64,000 nt of DNA from Onchocerca volvulus. Its lineage: Eukaryota > Nematoda > Chromadorea > Rhabditida > Onchocercidae. Numbering within the stretch: the first letter of the stretch is position 1; the number at the start of each line of letters is the position of its first letter. A model generated the notes under the pieces. That model had not been told where the DNA came from. It was given only the letters and a program-made list of their open reading frames with translations, and made no database searches. Location of the stretch: the NCBI GenBank assembly GCA_000499405.2, contig HG738137.1, positions 21,786,603 through 21,850,602 on the forward strand. The letters run 5' to 3'. This document shows positions 39,339 through 59,793 of this stretch, one piece after another. The position numbers and the translations under genes were made by a program.

Positions 39339-42300
39339 TTATTTTTTCTGAAAAAATGCACTGATTTTCGCTTGTCCTTGTGGTATTTTAGCACTTCTTC
39401 GCTCTTTGCTATTTAGAAGTTTAGTACTTTTTGTTTTACCACACGTTTCAGTAGATGCATGAGCTGACGACGGTTCAAGTTCGATTTCTTTCAACACCTG
39501 CTTTGTAACTAGAATCAGAAATAGTACTTGTAATTAAAATCTGCATTTTTAATTACATAGAACTTTGTAATTTTATAATTAGAGATTTAAACTAAATATA
39601 ATTATTTTGCACATTATTTTTAGAAAGCTTACCCATGAAACCATCATTATCCAAGAAAGTTTCAGTGACATATTCCTTTCGTACCACTTTTCCCTGGTTT
39701 CCATAATTACCTTCATTTTCCAAGCCATCATTCCTTGCTGTATTCAATACAAAAGTTATAAATGAATCGAAAACTCAAAGTTTATTTCAAAATCAATATT
39801 AATGACACATATATTCATTAGCTACTTTCCTAAGAGAAATCCTATTCTACTCACTACTTCCAATTTTAAATGTTCTCTTCATGTATTTCCAATAAAAAAT
39901 TGTCATTGCAAAGAAAGCAAAAATACATGGTTTCTATAAAAATTACGAAAATTCAAGGATTCAAATTATTACTAACAAGACTTTCCTTCATCAATTTTAG
40001 TTTTTGTGATTTCGTCACAATCCATCCTGTCTGGATTGGAATCGCCATCAGAAAATAAATCATCTTGTGCTAAAATGATTCATTTGCTCAGTACAGCTGA
40101 TACAGTCATTAACCTGAATAGATATGTTTTGTCCTAGAAGACCAACAATTCCAGCATATTCTTCGAAATATGAATTTTTCAGAAAAATGTTAAAAACCTA
40201 ACTATCATTTAATGTTTTAGTTCCCAATTGTCCAATTTCAGAAGTTTGATAAATCGCCAAAGTGTTGGCGATTTATCAAACTATATATTTATACTTTCTC
40301 CACTAACAGAAATTTGATTATTTTGTTCTTTATAAAATAAAATTTTAATATGAACTTAAGAATGTATTCCTCGCTTCCATAGTGAAATTTTTCTTCTTCG
40401 AAGTTGCTACTTCTATTGACTTTGTCACGACATTCTTTAAACCAATAATCTCCGGCGATTCAGTTTCTTCCCTCATATCCTGTTCTTTACTATCAATCAA
40501 AATACATTGCCCACGTCGCCTGTAATTTTCTTAAACTGATAAAATTGAAGAGAAATATATTTCCTTATATGCAAGAACAAAAACAAAAGATAGAATTATG
40601 AAACAGTGCATCCTTTTTTCCTTATGTAATTGTTTACGAAGGAGAGGAACAATGAATTAAATATATATGCAAAATAAAGAAAATGATCACTGAAAATTCT
40701 TACTTTATGGCTTTGCCTGACATGATATTAGTTTTTCCGTCAATATTTCCTTCCACTTCTTGTGAAACATTATCCATCGAAGACTTAAAATGTTTAGACA
40801 AAAACAAGTTATCTTGATGATAGCTAATTCAATGCATACAAACCTCAGATCTATAGAATATTAGTAGAATATTAAACATAAATTCATATCATTTTCTCTT
40901 CTCTTCACTTATTTTATATAAAATCTTCTTTTCACATGTTCAGGAAAATGGCAATAAACAAAAGTTCAAATTAACTGAAAGTTTGTTGCCTGAAAAATAC
41001 CAAAGAACCAAATATACACGATTTATTGAAGAAATCTTCCTCAACAATAAATTTTTATTATGCAAATTTCTAATAAAACCAGAACTTTACATTGGCATTA
41101 TATTTTAATTAAAACATAATGCAATCTAAAGTATTGTATTCGAAGTATATTTTATTTTAATATTATAATATTTCGACTATCCATTATTCGAGCTAATCAA
41201 AAAGAAGATTGTAGGAATATCTCACATGCTAGCTACAAACTCGATAAATTCATCATTAGATTCTAGTGACTTAAAGTTATATTTTTAATGACGAACCGGT
41301 AAACAAAAAAAGAAAATTTCCTAATATTCAGAAAAATATATTAGGGTAGTAAAATAAAAGTTACAACACTCCTTTTTTGAGTACCAAGGAATTTTTTCTG
41401 TCTATAAAAAGGCAGTCAAAAATGCTGGCAATACTAAAGATGAAAACTAATTTAAAAAAGTGAGAAATTCAATTTACCGTTTCCTCTTGTTTACTTCGAT
41501 TTGCTGTTTGCACAAACATAGAAGTTATATCATCCTTTATTTTTTTACTCTTTGGTTCTGGAGATTTTGATATAGATGATACTAAGTTTTGTATTCTTTT
41601 CTGGAATCATCCTCTTATATTCGTCTAGACAAATACTACTAAACAAATATAAAAATGATGAGAAGATGATTGAAAGGAAGTATGTAAAATATTTAAATAA
41701 TTTTAGATACAAGAAAAAAATCAGCTTTTTCCGATACGAATGGTTAAACTTTTACTAATCAGATTTAAAAAACGAAACCTGAAGCAGTTAATAATAATAG
41801 CTGCAAAGTAAATAATTGAAAGATTAGCTGGTATTCGAACAAGTATGTATGCAGAGATTTTATTTTCTTTTAGTAATTGTTTATCATCTTAAAATGTCTA
41901 GTCATCTATTATGATGTCCTTGATGTACTTTTCAGTACAGTCGAACATTACTGTCAATTGTTGCAAGATAGTTCACTCAAGATTATCTTTTTGTCTTATC
42001 ATTTAACTGAATTTTCTTTTTTTTTTTTTTTTTGTTAGTCATTCATTTCTAAGTTTTTTTTTTTTTTTTTTTGAGTTTTCATTGACGTAAATACAGTTTT
42101 TTCTTATTAGCTAATGTTTTCGAAAGCTGAAACTGACTTTTGTTTAACGTCAATTTAGCATTTGTCGTTTTTTAACCGTCCCGTAACAGTAAGTGCTGAA
42201 CTGATATTGAAAGGAAGTCAGCATCAGCTGTCAGAAAAAATCAGCTAATAAGAAGAAAACTGTATTCAGAAATAAAGTCACAATTCAACTAAACATTCGC

Positions 42301-43617
42301 GGGAATCAAGAGAGAACTAACTTTCTGAGTTTCAGGCATAGAAATAGCGCTATAATGTGCCAACATCTCTTTTGTCTTTGTTTCTGTTTCCGGATATGAT
42401 AACCAGCTCCGTTTAGGATCACTCCGTTCATATTGAGCATCTTCCAAACTATCTACGGAATATAACAAACAAAGACTCTGCAAAACATCGCATATTTACT
42501 ATAGCATGAAAACCTGTATTTATTTTATAATATGGCAGTTTAATTTTTTAAAATTTATTATAGCATGACAACTTTATTATGTTCAATTTCGTTTTTTTAG
42601 TACAGAGCGTTTATTCATGATTTGAAGATCAATTCAAAATCTCATGACTAATTTTAAATAAAATGAGAAAATTAGCGATCTAAATAAGTTTCACTGATCG
42701 AAATACGTAAAATGAGAAAATTAACGATAAATCAAAGAAAAAACGGATAAAATGATGTAACAAAATGATTTTGATTTCTTAAGTATCCAAAAACGAACCA
42801 ATTTGATAGTTTCTCTCTATGAGCAACAGTTGGTCTCAGTATTATAAGAATTCCTTTCTAACTGGAATCATTTGGAAGATTGAATATATTGGATCTATGC
42901 TGCTGTTTCACTTTTTTGCAAGGTATATAAATGTACATTAAATACTTGAGATATTCGGTAATTCTGATTATTTTTAAGAGAATGAAATAATAGTGACCTT
43001 AATAGGCTTTGTGTGTAAACAATAAATCTCGCATGTTACCACTTCTCTGTAAGCTTGTCGAGCCTCTTCCAACTCACAATCACGAATCAACTGCGTTCGA
43101 TATTTAGGAGTGATTGCTGCATCACTTGTATTATCGCTACTAGGATCTGGTATCTTGAGTTTACCACTAAGAACGTAAACTGCACGCAATTCCGTTCTAT
43201 TTTTGTTCTGCGTTAGAAATTCAGCTAGTTCACTAGAAAAACACAAATTAACTTTTTGATCAAATTGCAATAAATTCTTTGGAATAATGTCTCATTCAAG
43301 TTCTTTGCAGATGCAAAACAAAACAAGCCCCTTTAAGTAATACAGTAAAAAAAAATTCTGGAACATCAGTTATATCTGTAAGAACTTGACGTATACCCAA
43401 AGGAAAAATAAAGGAATACTGAATACTGTTTTAAGCAATGTATTATTAGCGTTTTAATTACATCAAATGTTCCACTATTTGTGCTGTGAAAAACAAAAAG
43501 ATACTTTTTTGCATCATCGATCGATATATCAGCGTGCCTACTTAGGTACTGCACAGTCACAATCTGCTCCAAATCAAACAGCGAAGTTTCCAGTATCCGA
43601 CGTCTATCCAAAACCAT
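39339..43617 (-). CDS. POLD3: DNA polymerase delta subunit 3 (p66-like)
   Basis: Accessory subunit of replicative DNA polymerase delta that bridges the enzyme to PCNA. Exons: 43617-43505, 43232-42998, 42477-42322, 41600-41478, 40783-40704, 40519-40356, 40069-39977, 39737-39633, 39508-39339, giving 412 aa plus TAA with all phases consistent (human about 466). The N-terminal winged-helix-like region reads LEQIVTVQYLSRHADIS...VYVLSGKL. A low-complexity charged middle follows (KRRGQCILIDSKEQDMREE). The conserved block TETFLDNDGFMVTKQV matches the vertebrate YLDGEG.xVTEKV region. The last residues, QAKISAFFQKK, form a canonical PCNA-interacting (PIP) box. The ATG lies 21 nt behind CCATTCAG, a likely trans-splice acceptor. 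Confidence 0.92.
40243..40282. repeat. perfect 18-bp hairpin in POLD3 intron 6
   Basis: AGTTTGATAAATCGCCAA (40243-40260) and its exact complement (40265-40282) surround the loop AGTG. It may be a replication-slippage palindrome or a short structured RNA element. Confidence 0.85.
42089..42268. mobile_element. MITE-like fold-back sequence in POLD3 intron 3
   Basis: About 180 bp with inverted arms 42089-42166 and 42186-42268. The outer 25-30 bp (ATACAGTTTTTTCTTATTAG against its partner) are nearly identical, and the rest is diverged. There is no coding capacity and no clear target duplication. The outer left flank is a long T-run. Confidence 0.6.
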
Positions 43618-45252
43618 AATTCGATTTAATTATAATTCCTGAATGGAAATTAAAATGAATTAGCTAATTTTTCGACAAGAAAAAAATCCTGATATTGAAA
43701 TTTTTTTTTTCTCGAATAACATCGAAAATCCAATGCTTATTTAAAAGTTCAGGACCTTTCGCGGTCCTTATCTCTGCAAATATAGGATATAGTGACGTGA
43801 ATTGGCATGCCACTTGAGCAGTCACTGAACATATGTGGCGAAAATAACTGCAGATTCGAATAGCAAATTTTATTACATATCTTAAGCAAAATCGAAACCA
43901 TTACAATAAATACATATTTTTTGTCAACGGGAAATAAGCTTTTTATTTTTGGAAAAAAAAAAAACTATTTTTGCATCAACCGAGAAAATACCGTTACAAT
44001 TTTTTTTGCAATCAAACATTTGAAAAGCAAGCTTGGAAAAAGATGGAGAAGCATTTGAAAAATAATGTAATAAAGTATAAGGATTTTTTGTGTTGAAAAT
44101 CAATACCTCATAGTATATACTCCTCTTTCATAGAGAAATATTCATTAAAAATTTTGAATTGCCAAATCCAGTAATTGAGAAGAGTAAACAAAAGTAACAA
44201 CAAAATTTCAATAATTCAAATTACATTAAATCAAATCTGGAACGCAAGAATGACTGTGAGCAAATGATAAACAGAATTAAAAATAAACATAATTACATTT
44301 TCATTAAGGTGATAGCAGACTTGGAAAATGTTGAGAAAGAATGATTTTTTCAATTGAAATTTGACGATTCAAAAAAAAATTCGAGAATCTCGAATCATCC
44401 CTCAAATGAGGCAAGTTGTTTTGATCAATAATTAATATCATACCACTGAATTTTATAATTAATGGAAATATATTTCAAGCAAAGCTTTCCTGCTTGTTAG
44501 CATACTTGATAACTTCAACGGTTTAATTTTGAAAAGACAAATACCTAATTGTCACTATTTCCATTTTGGTCACATGAATCAAATCAGAAACTAAAGAAAG
44601 TTAGACCAGAGATTCCTCACTACAAATTAATTAGGACTAGAAATATAAGGTAACAATATTAAATTTAGTTAAAAATAAAAATAGACATAAGCAAAGAGCC
44701 TTAATAGGGATACTTTTGCGCAGAAATAAAATTAAAGGAGTATGAAAAGTGATTAAAAGATTAAATATCAACTATATATAGAAAATAATATATAATCACC
44801 GGAAGTAAACTAGCAGACAAATTTTAGCAAAATAAAGGTGAAACGGATGGTGCAAGAGAAGGATCATATAGAAAAATATACCTGAATAAAATAACACTCG
44901 AAAAAATGCAAAGCACCGAGATAACTAATCTAATTCTACATTAAATAATTTAGATATAAAAACATTCCTAATTAAATTAATGAATTAAATCCACGAATTC
45001 GCAAATCTAATTTTAAAAGCTAACTCCTGTAAAAAGTAAATTTCATACTCCGCTTCGTTCATAATATGGAAAAATCGGTAAAATCATTTATAATATCACG
45101 TTTTATTCAAAAACTCGCATTTTAACTTATTTTTTATTAATCACATCTCTCAAGGCATAAATTTAAAAAGTTTTTATTTGTTCGCAAATTCTTCTTTTAT
45201 TTTATAGATTGTCATTTCTGCTTTGGGGAAAGTAAAAATAGGACCTTGTTTT
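43618..45252. other. intergenic, nothing seen
   Basis: 1.6 kb between the PI4KB stop and the POLD3 start on the same strand. It is AT-rich with no supported gene. CCATTCAG, ending at 43639 on the minus strand, is the putative trans-splice acceptor of POLD3. Confidence 0.6.
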
Positions 45253-52768
<7,516 letters not shown>

Positions 52769-54012
52769 ATTTTCTTGAAATGAATCAATAGAATACACAG
52801 CAGCTAGAGGAGATCTCGTCACATTATTTGCGCATATTGAATACAAACTATTGCATGAAAGGCGCTGCGGTTGTGTGACACAGATATTTCCATTGCTTGA
52901 TAAATTGAAGGTTTTTTGAAGCACACATCTGAAAACGATTTAAGAAATAATACCAAAATATAATGAAAAGTAGAAGACAAGAGAAAAAACAAACCTTTAA
53001 AATGTCTACAAAAAATTCATCATTTTGAATCATTCAAATATGCCCAAATTTAAATTAGTATTTATACTGTAAAATTAATTTATGACGTCAAAGCGTTCTT
53101 TTATATTATCAGGTTACTATAAATTAGGAGATTTTGTAGAATGCATCACTCAATTATTTTAAGATCTAAATTGTAATATAAATATAAAAAATTGAAAAAC
53201 GGCTCAAATAGTAAGGAATTTATTCTTTCAACAAATCAATTAAAAAAAAAAAAAATGATTTAGAATCTCCACTACTGCTAAGAATCTTGCTTGTTACTAC
53301 AACTAAAAATCCATCATAAGGAACAAATCATATGATAATGGCAGTATTTCGATTCCAAAAATAATATCGATGCTTACAAGATGAGATGGTTCACATGAAA
53401 AAGCAAATTACAAGAATACAGCAAGAAATGAAAAGGAGATAAGTAATATACTCATGCATTATTACCATAGATTGCATGAAACTATCTTAAAACAAATTAT
53501 CTGAGAAGAAATAAACATGAGAACGAAGAATCAATGAACAAGTGCTAAATATTCCGTTCCGGTTTTCTTTTCATATTAGAGCTAGCAGAAGAACCAAATT
53601 ATTCGTTTATGATTAATGATGAGCGCATAATTTGAATATATAAATAGTTTGTTAAAAAAATATATCACAAACTCAATGTACGACCAAATTAGTAACGTGT
53701 TTAGCTGTATTTATAAATAATTGTTAATTCAATAATAATCAATCATCTATCGATCCTGTGGACATGAACCATTACAGTAACCTTAGATAACTCATACCAA
53801 CCGAAATCTTCACGCAATATCAATCGATACTGCATTTTCTTCAGGATATTCATTATTTGATATTTCTGCATCAATTTTATCCGATTTTCATATTTCCTTC
53901 TCAATTCATTTAAACCATGAATCGATTTCTACCCAATATTTAATTTTTCTGTGCAACTTAAAATGAACAACTTTCACTTACTAACCGTGCACAAATCCCA
54001 GTTTTTGAATGA

Positions 54013-54159
54013 TCACAGTCTGATAGTTTTCGCACACTCATCAGTAAAATGCGCTTCCCTGCTACCGATGACAGTAGCAATAGTGATGACAATGATAATA
54101 GTAACGATTTGAACGAATGAACCAATTTTTTTCTTAGCTACTGTATTATATCCTGGCAT
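54013..54159 (-). CDS. hypothetical 48-residue peptide with one membrane segment
   Basis: ATG-to-TGA frame: a short basic start (MPGYNTVAKKKIGS), then one strongly hydrophobic span (FVQIVTIIIVITIATVIG) and a polar tail with one Cys. There is no homology call and no clear upstream splice site. Chance occurrence cannot be excluded; it could also be part of an unseen upstream exon. Confidence 0.2.
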   Translation of the reverse strand: MPGYNTVAKKKIGSFVQIVTIIIVITIATVIGSREAHFTDECAKTIRL

Positions 54160-54824
54160 GTCTGTGCAAGCTGGGCTCCACCAGCTTTTCCATCATATCC
54201 ATCGCTGCATCTACAAAACATTTTCCGACACTATTTAGAATGGTCAATCAACTGGATGCCATGCGACTGATCATCAGTAAAAATCTTCAATATGTGATCA
54301 AGAATTTTTCACTGATCTTTCCAAATTCAAAATTTGATTATCACGATTTTTTTTTTCTTTTTGTTTTATACAAAAACATTTTGAAAATGTGAAAATATAA
54401 TTGCTAGTAATTTCCTTATCGTTACCTTATCTCCAATTTAACTTAAAAGATTCAAAGATTTCTACTAGCATTTTCAATACCTACTTCATTCTCCTGATGT
54501 CAATCATCAGTTCGTTTAAGTCTAGTCCGTTTCTCTACATTTCGAGATATACTGGCAACGATAGTTAATAATTTCACCAATTTGGAAGTGCTTGATTTAA
54601 TTTAAATGTTATCCGTGAAAAACATTTGACTATCTCATGGTGAAAAATAATTCACCTATTTACACGAAACCCAATGTCATACTCAACCTATGTAATATAT
54701 GCAACGCAAAAATCCCACAACATAATTCCATAACAGCTCATGAAAAGTTTGAGCGGACACTTATGAAACGTGATGTCGCTCTGTGGAATGCAGTGTTTAA
54801 GCCAACCGTCTCTGTGAGATCATT

Positions 54825-55363
54825 TCATCTCTTGTAGTAGTGGCATCCGCTTTCTCTACTTCGTAAGAAGAGATTAATCATTCGAGGGGTATTTGTAGTG
54901 CAGCATTTTCCTTCATTGATTGCTTGGATTGATAAAAAAGTGATTGCATATTCCTGACATTTGTAGTAGATAGCACGACAGAGGCAGCAAAAGATAGTGG
55001 GATGCAGAGTGATGTGTGCACGGTAGTACTGAGTGATTAAATTATCCCGGGAAAGAAGATACTTTTGAACAAGAATGTGCCTTCTCTGCCAAGATATTTT
55101 TGAAAAAGTTGGGGACATCTTGCGATGATTTTCTTTATAAACTATGTGAAACTGAGATCGCACTTCTAACGGCAATTCCAAAAGACATTTAGATGACAAC
55201 TGCACATAAGTGACAGTGAAGACTCCATCGATGAATTCCTGGATGTCTCTTCCAATGTTGGAAATTTCTCAATGCAATTTTTGCATATATTGAAAGTACA
55301 ATTCAAAATATTGCAATCCTTACAAGTGAGTTGTGAGGAATTCGAGAAAAATATTGGTACCAA
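54825..55363 (-). other. two overlapping Cys-rich open frames, possible gene fragment
   Basis: On the minus strand a frame from 55363 to 55166 carries a cysteine cluster (TCKDCNILNCTFNICKNC). A second frame, 55205-54825, is open for over 120 codons, which is long for this AT-rich DNA, with another Cys/Tyr cluster (IFCCLCRAIYYKCQEY). No intron of plausible size links them, so a frameshift, an old pseudogene or two exons with unseen sites are all possible. Family not recognised. Confidence 0.25.
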
Positions 55364-55986
55364 GAACTAAGGCTGAGCATGATTAAGCGAAACAATGATA
55401 CTGATTGTAAATCTATTATGTATAAGTAAGACCAGATAATTTCGCAGTTTTTTTTTCTGAAATTTCTTCTGGCTTACCATTTGAAATAAGCGAGAATTCC
55501 AAACAATAATTATAAAGTAGAAAAGGAAATTCCTGATTTTCAAATCTTGGAATTTAAAACATACTCGTCTCTCTAATAAATTTGCAATTGCAGTGGTTAA
55601 ACTTATAATAATGTTTACAAGTTTATTTTGGTAGCTATAATTATTGGGCTGATGAAAAAATAAACTGGGTTGAAGTCTGTCCCTTACTGTTTCTTATTTG
55701 TTTTATCAGCAGCAGAACAAACATAGGACGTTATTATACAAGGTTAGACTTTGAGAACGATTGTCCACCAGGCATGATAATATGTGTAAATCTAAAACTT
55801 CAGTACAGAGAGGTCATGAGATTCCAACACTTTGGAAAATAAGAATAAGATCGAATATTAAATCATGCTTTTGCTCAATTCTAAGGAAAATTTAGTCCGT
55901 AAAGCCGTGTTTTTTTTTTTTTTTTAACGGCTTTTATGAATATTTTATGAATCTTAGATCTCATATTCATCAAAATGAACTACTTA

Positions 55987-56010
55987 ATGAATCTGAGATC
56001 TCAGATTCAT
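55987..56010. repeat. perfect 24-bp palindrome within a local duplication
   Basis: The self-complementary 24-mer at 55987-56010 reads ATGAATCTGAGA followed by its complement. About 40 bp earlier lies a diverged copy (ATGAATCTTAGATCTCATAT), and both are followed by CATCAAA...GTTCA-like sequence. Confidence 0.8.
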
Positions 56011-56237
56011 CAAATAGTTCATTCTTTTATCAAATTATAAGCATATTTTTATTTTCCTGGATATCATCCCATGAATTCCTGATCCACATGTTTTTATCTG
56101 TTATATTTCACTGATTAATAATCTATTATAACCCGTATGAAATTCATGAGTGGATAGAATTATAAGTTATAGAGAAAATCATAGTTTTAAAAATATGCTA
56201 ATTGTCCCGCATGACAAAGCATAAATATTTCTCAATG

Positions 56238-56549
56238 ATAAATATATTGTCAAAAAACAAAAAAAAAAAAAGGAATATTTCTCAATCACGGAAATGTGCA
56301 GAATTGAATAGTTATGAATTCATTTTTTGCACTTCAATAGTCACTATAAAAGATGAAACTGTAAAAGATGCTAAGTATACTTGAACCTTGGAAACTTTCA
56401 CTAAAAATTATGAATAATTTTAGAGAAGAAAGATAATTTCATCTTTTATGGTAGCTATTGAAGTGCAAAAAGTGAATTCATAACTATTCAATTCTGCACA
56501 TTTTCGTGATGAGAAATATTTCTTTTTTTTTTTTTTTACAATATATTTA
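56238..56549. mobile_element. fold-back (MITE-like) element
   Basis: Inverted arms 56238-56359 and 56437-56549 share over 90% identity apart from an A/T-run difference, for example ATGTGCAGAATTGAATAGTT in both orientations. The loop is about 77 bp. There is no coding capacity. A TA microsatellite follows on the right. Confidence 0.75.
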
Positions 56550-56576
56550 TATACATAGCAATAGCCTTTTGTGTTT

Positions 56577-56599
56577 TATATATATATATATATATATAA
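56577..56599. repeat. (TA)n microsatellite
   Basis: About 11 uninterrupted TA units directly downstream of the fold-back element. Confidence 0.9.
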
Positions 56600-57045
56600 T
56601 CACTCTAGATAATGGAGTTATGATAAATAAATGCATTTCAACATAACCCTGATTTATACTTTTTTTCAATGCTTACAATGGGATATATTTCTTGCTATTG
56701 TGATATGTCCCCTAAAATCAGTCTTTTTACATTTAAATGATGTTTATGTTTGAAATGTTAAAAATACACCCATTTCTAGAATGCATAATCTTAAAATTAA
56801 ATCCCTCATTCATTACAAATTACCAACTGTATTATATCATATTTATGCCAGATTATTCGTTTCCAACAAATCATTAGAAAAACTGTAATGTTAAAAATAC
56901 AGTACAATACAACAAGAAATTTACTTTTCATAACTTTAATTTTAACAGATTATTTGAAGATTTAGAATTGCTTTCAAATATAATAAGAATGAGATTTACT
57001 GCCAGTAAGATGTGAGAAGAGTCAGATAAGTATAAAATGATTCTA

Positions 57046-57095
57046 GCGAAAGTACTTGGGAATAATAAAAAAGCGAAAGTACTTGGGAATAATAA
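57046..57095. repeat. 27-bp tandem duplication
   Basis: GCGAAAGTACTTGGGAATAA occurs at 57046 and again at 57073, in the 3' flank of the cytochrome b5 gene. Confidence 0.85.
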
Positions 57096-57184
57096 CTTTG
57101 CCAAATTTCAAAAGAAACCTAAACAAGTATACGAAATACAACATTTATTTTCTTTCGAAACAAATATCAAGAACAAGAATAGAA

Positions 57185-57882
57185 TCAAAAAACAGCTTTC
57201 ATACTTCGGTACAAAAAATACACAAGACCAGATATAGCTAAAGGAATCAGAAAATTACTCCAGGTTGGACTCAATATAATATCTGTCCATGATTCAACTT
57301 TTTTAGCAATGATCGGTGCGGCGGATTTTTTTTTGTCTCCCGCAGCTTCTTTTGCACTTGCATCGGATAAATAACCAATCAGATATTCTTTAGTCATTTC
57401 CACGGCATCCCGCGAGTGACCAATATCTTTGAAACTTTCCGTTGCATCCCGTCCAGCTTGCTCCAGCAATACTTCGTCACCACCTGGGTGTTCTTGCAAG
57501 AATTTTGTTACATCGTAAACCTTTAAAAAAAATAAAATATCAGCAGCTGTCATTTTATTCAGCAAATCCTGCTAAGGAGTTTCGGTAATAATCTATAGGA
57601 AACATAAGACGGCTACATTTCAGTGGCTTAAAACCAGTTAACTGTTTATAAAAATCAGCCAACAAGTTTAACTGAAAAAAAAAAGTCAACGTAATTAAAA
57701 AGCGAAATGAACTTTCTTTAGATAATCTATTAAATTTAGTGATTTAAATTCAAATCAAAACATGGTTAATTATCCGGTAAACTAACATTATTATCGATGA
57801 TTAGCCATGTGGACGAGACATCATTATGTGCAGCAACTTCTGCAGTTGTATATTCCTTCAAGTTTTTCTTTTCGTCAGCCAT
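57185..57882 (-). CDS. CYB5: cytochrome b5, tail-anchored
   Basis: Heme protein that passes electrons to ER desaturases and P450s. Two exons, 57882-57787 and 57520-57185, give 143 aa with a phase-0 junction. The N-terminus (MADEKKNLKEYTTAEVAAHN) precedes the heme domain. The two heme-ligand histidines lie in FLQEHPGGDEVL and FKDIGHSRDA. The acidic pocket leads to EYLIGYLSD, then a Lys/Ala linker. A C-terminal membrane helix (FLIPLAISGLVYFLY) ends in a short basic tail, as in ER-anchored b5. The ATG lies 9 nt behind ACTTCAG, a likely trans-splice acceptor. An isolated exon-like 24-mer at 58685-58708 could be a 5' untranslated exon. Confidence 0.95.
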
Positions 57883-59793
57883 AATTCAACACTGAAGTTG
57901 TTATCTAAAACAAAATAAGATTTTGCATAGAATTGAAAGGTACAAATAGATTGTTTATATGAAATTCGCTTGTCTTTTGCAGAACAGTGTGTCAATTTAA
58001 ATTACAGCATAGAGAATATAAGAATTAAATATCATGGGAAATAAAGTTCCAAGCAAATGCCATTATGTAGTCAGAAATACAACATAAATCCTCGACTTTA
58101 TAATTCTGTTTATTTACCAGGACATTTCTAATTCAAAATCCTATTTGCTATTATTAGGAATCTTTTACATATCATATTTTAGCATGACATCAAACATCGG
58201 AAAATTATATGGCATGTGACATCTATGAAATGTACAACAACTCCTACATATCATTCAACAAACACTTCTCACTATGCAAGTCAATCGACTCATCACAAAA
58301 AGGAGCTCCTTAAAAAATCTTTTAAACAAAAAATTCGAAACATCAAGCTCTTTTGCTTACAATTTTCGACATAGGACCTTTCTGTTTTTCTAGTGATAAG
58401 TAGTATGCCGAAATATATTGATTGAAGTTGTTCATTATTTAAAAAAAAAAAAAGTCAAGTGTTATTCCAGGATAAAATTATGAACAAACCATACAAAGGA
58501 AAGGAACTAGATCGAAATAATTTTAATTCAACTTTCGATCAAAAACAGTAAAAATAACATCTATATTTAAATATCGAAAGAATTTCAATCAACTGATACT
58601 TAATCAATTTTTTTGAATGAAATTTGAAAAAGTAACTATAGTATTATTAATACTGCTGAATGTCAAATTAATGCTTAGAAATACCTCAAGAACATAAGTT
58701 AGTCCTACCTGAAAAGAGAGCAGTATCATTCAGATCAGCAAAATTAGTAAAATGAAATTATTGACATGGTAAAGACTTGATGATGAGAGGTTTTCTTTTT
58801 TTTTTTTTTTGAAGTACTTTGCGCAATAGGAAGATAACACTGTAACAATTTACAGGTAATTCTTGGAATTTTCATTTAAATAACTTTCACTATGTAAGAA
58901 ACAAAACCATCTCAAAATTAGAAACGAATTGACGTTAGTCCTTAATTTGCTCATACTATTTACTTTAACCTTTTAAAAATTAAAATTAAGAAATATGATC
59001 CTGAAAAATTATTTCTAGAAGAATTCAATTTTCAACTATAGGCACTGCTTGAAATCAGACCTTTCGAGATTCGATCAACTGAAAAATTCACAGACTATTT
59101 TCTAATAGAGTAAATTCATATAACGACGTTAGGATTAATTATACGATCAGTAAAATGAAATAGATAGATGTGAACCCACTTTCCATTGAAAAAATGGTAT
59201 TTAAATCAGAAAAGATACATTAGATGCGTCATTTCATAACAGATATTTTACTTATAGACGCTTGAAACTGAGGAAAGAAAGTATAAGTTTATTAGCACAT
59301 ATTTACATAACATCTAATTGACATCATGAAATAAGAACAATCCACAACATAACAAATTTCAAATAATTTTAATTTTTGAAAGATGTTCAAAAAATGCAAA
59401 ACAAGCCGTAGAAAACACTTTTGCTTGTAAATACCATATCATTTCATTTTTTTAAAGTGGCAACCGAAAAATGATATCTGTGAAAAATTTTTTTCTGAAA
59501 TTGAACGGAAATCCTAATGGGATAAATAATCCTGCCAGAGAATGAAAATGGCAGTAGCACTGACGTATAAGCCGATATTTTCAAACAAAGTTTATTTAGA
59601 AATGATAAAATAAAAAAAAATAGAATTAAGAAATTATCATAAGCTTCGCTATTTTTATCAAAGTACAGTCTATTTTGTGAAGATCTATTCTTTGAAATGT
59701 CGGGAGTAATAAAAAATCCCCAACTTTAAATCAATCTCAGAAATTCAATCTTTTCGAAACAAATTGTCTATATATATTCATGGTTTTATCAAA

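Larger units (their letters stand above)
52929..57184. other. intergenic with low-confidence open frames and repeats
   Basis: 4.3 kb between PI4KB and cytochrome b5. It may contain unseen 5' exons of PI4KB. Organised features are the small membrane-segment frame at 54013-54159, two overlapping Cys-rich open frames at 54825-55363, the palindrome at 55987-56010, the fold-back at 56238-56549, a TA microsatellite and a tandem duplication. Confidence 0.5.

Noticed and set aside
52848..53033. Minus-strand frame starting ATG directly at the acceptor before PI4KB exon 1
   Set aside because: Different frame from the PI4KB reading; its translation is unrelated and ends quickly.
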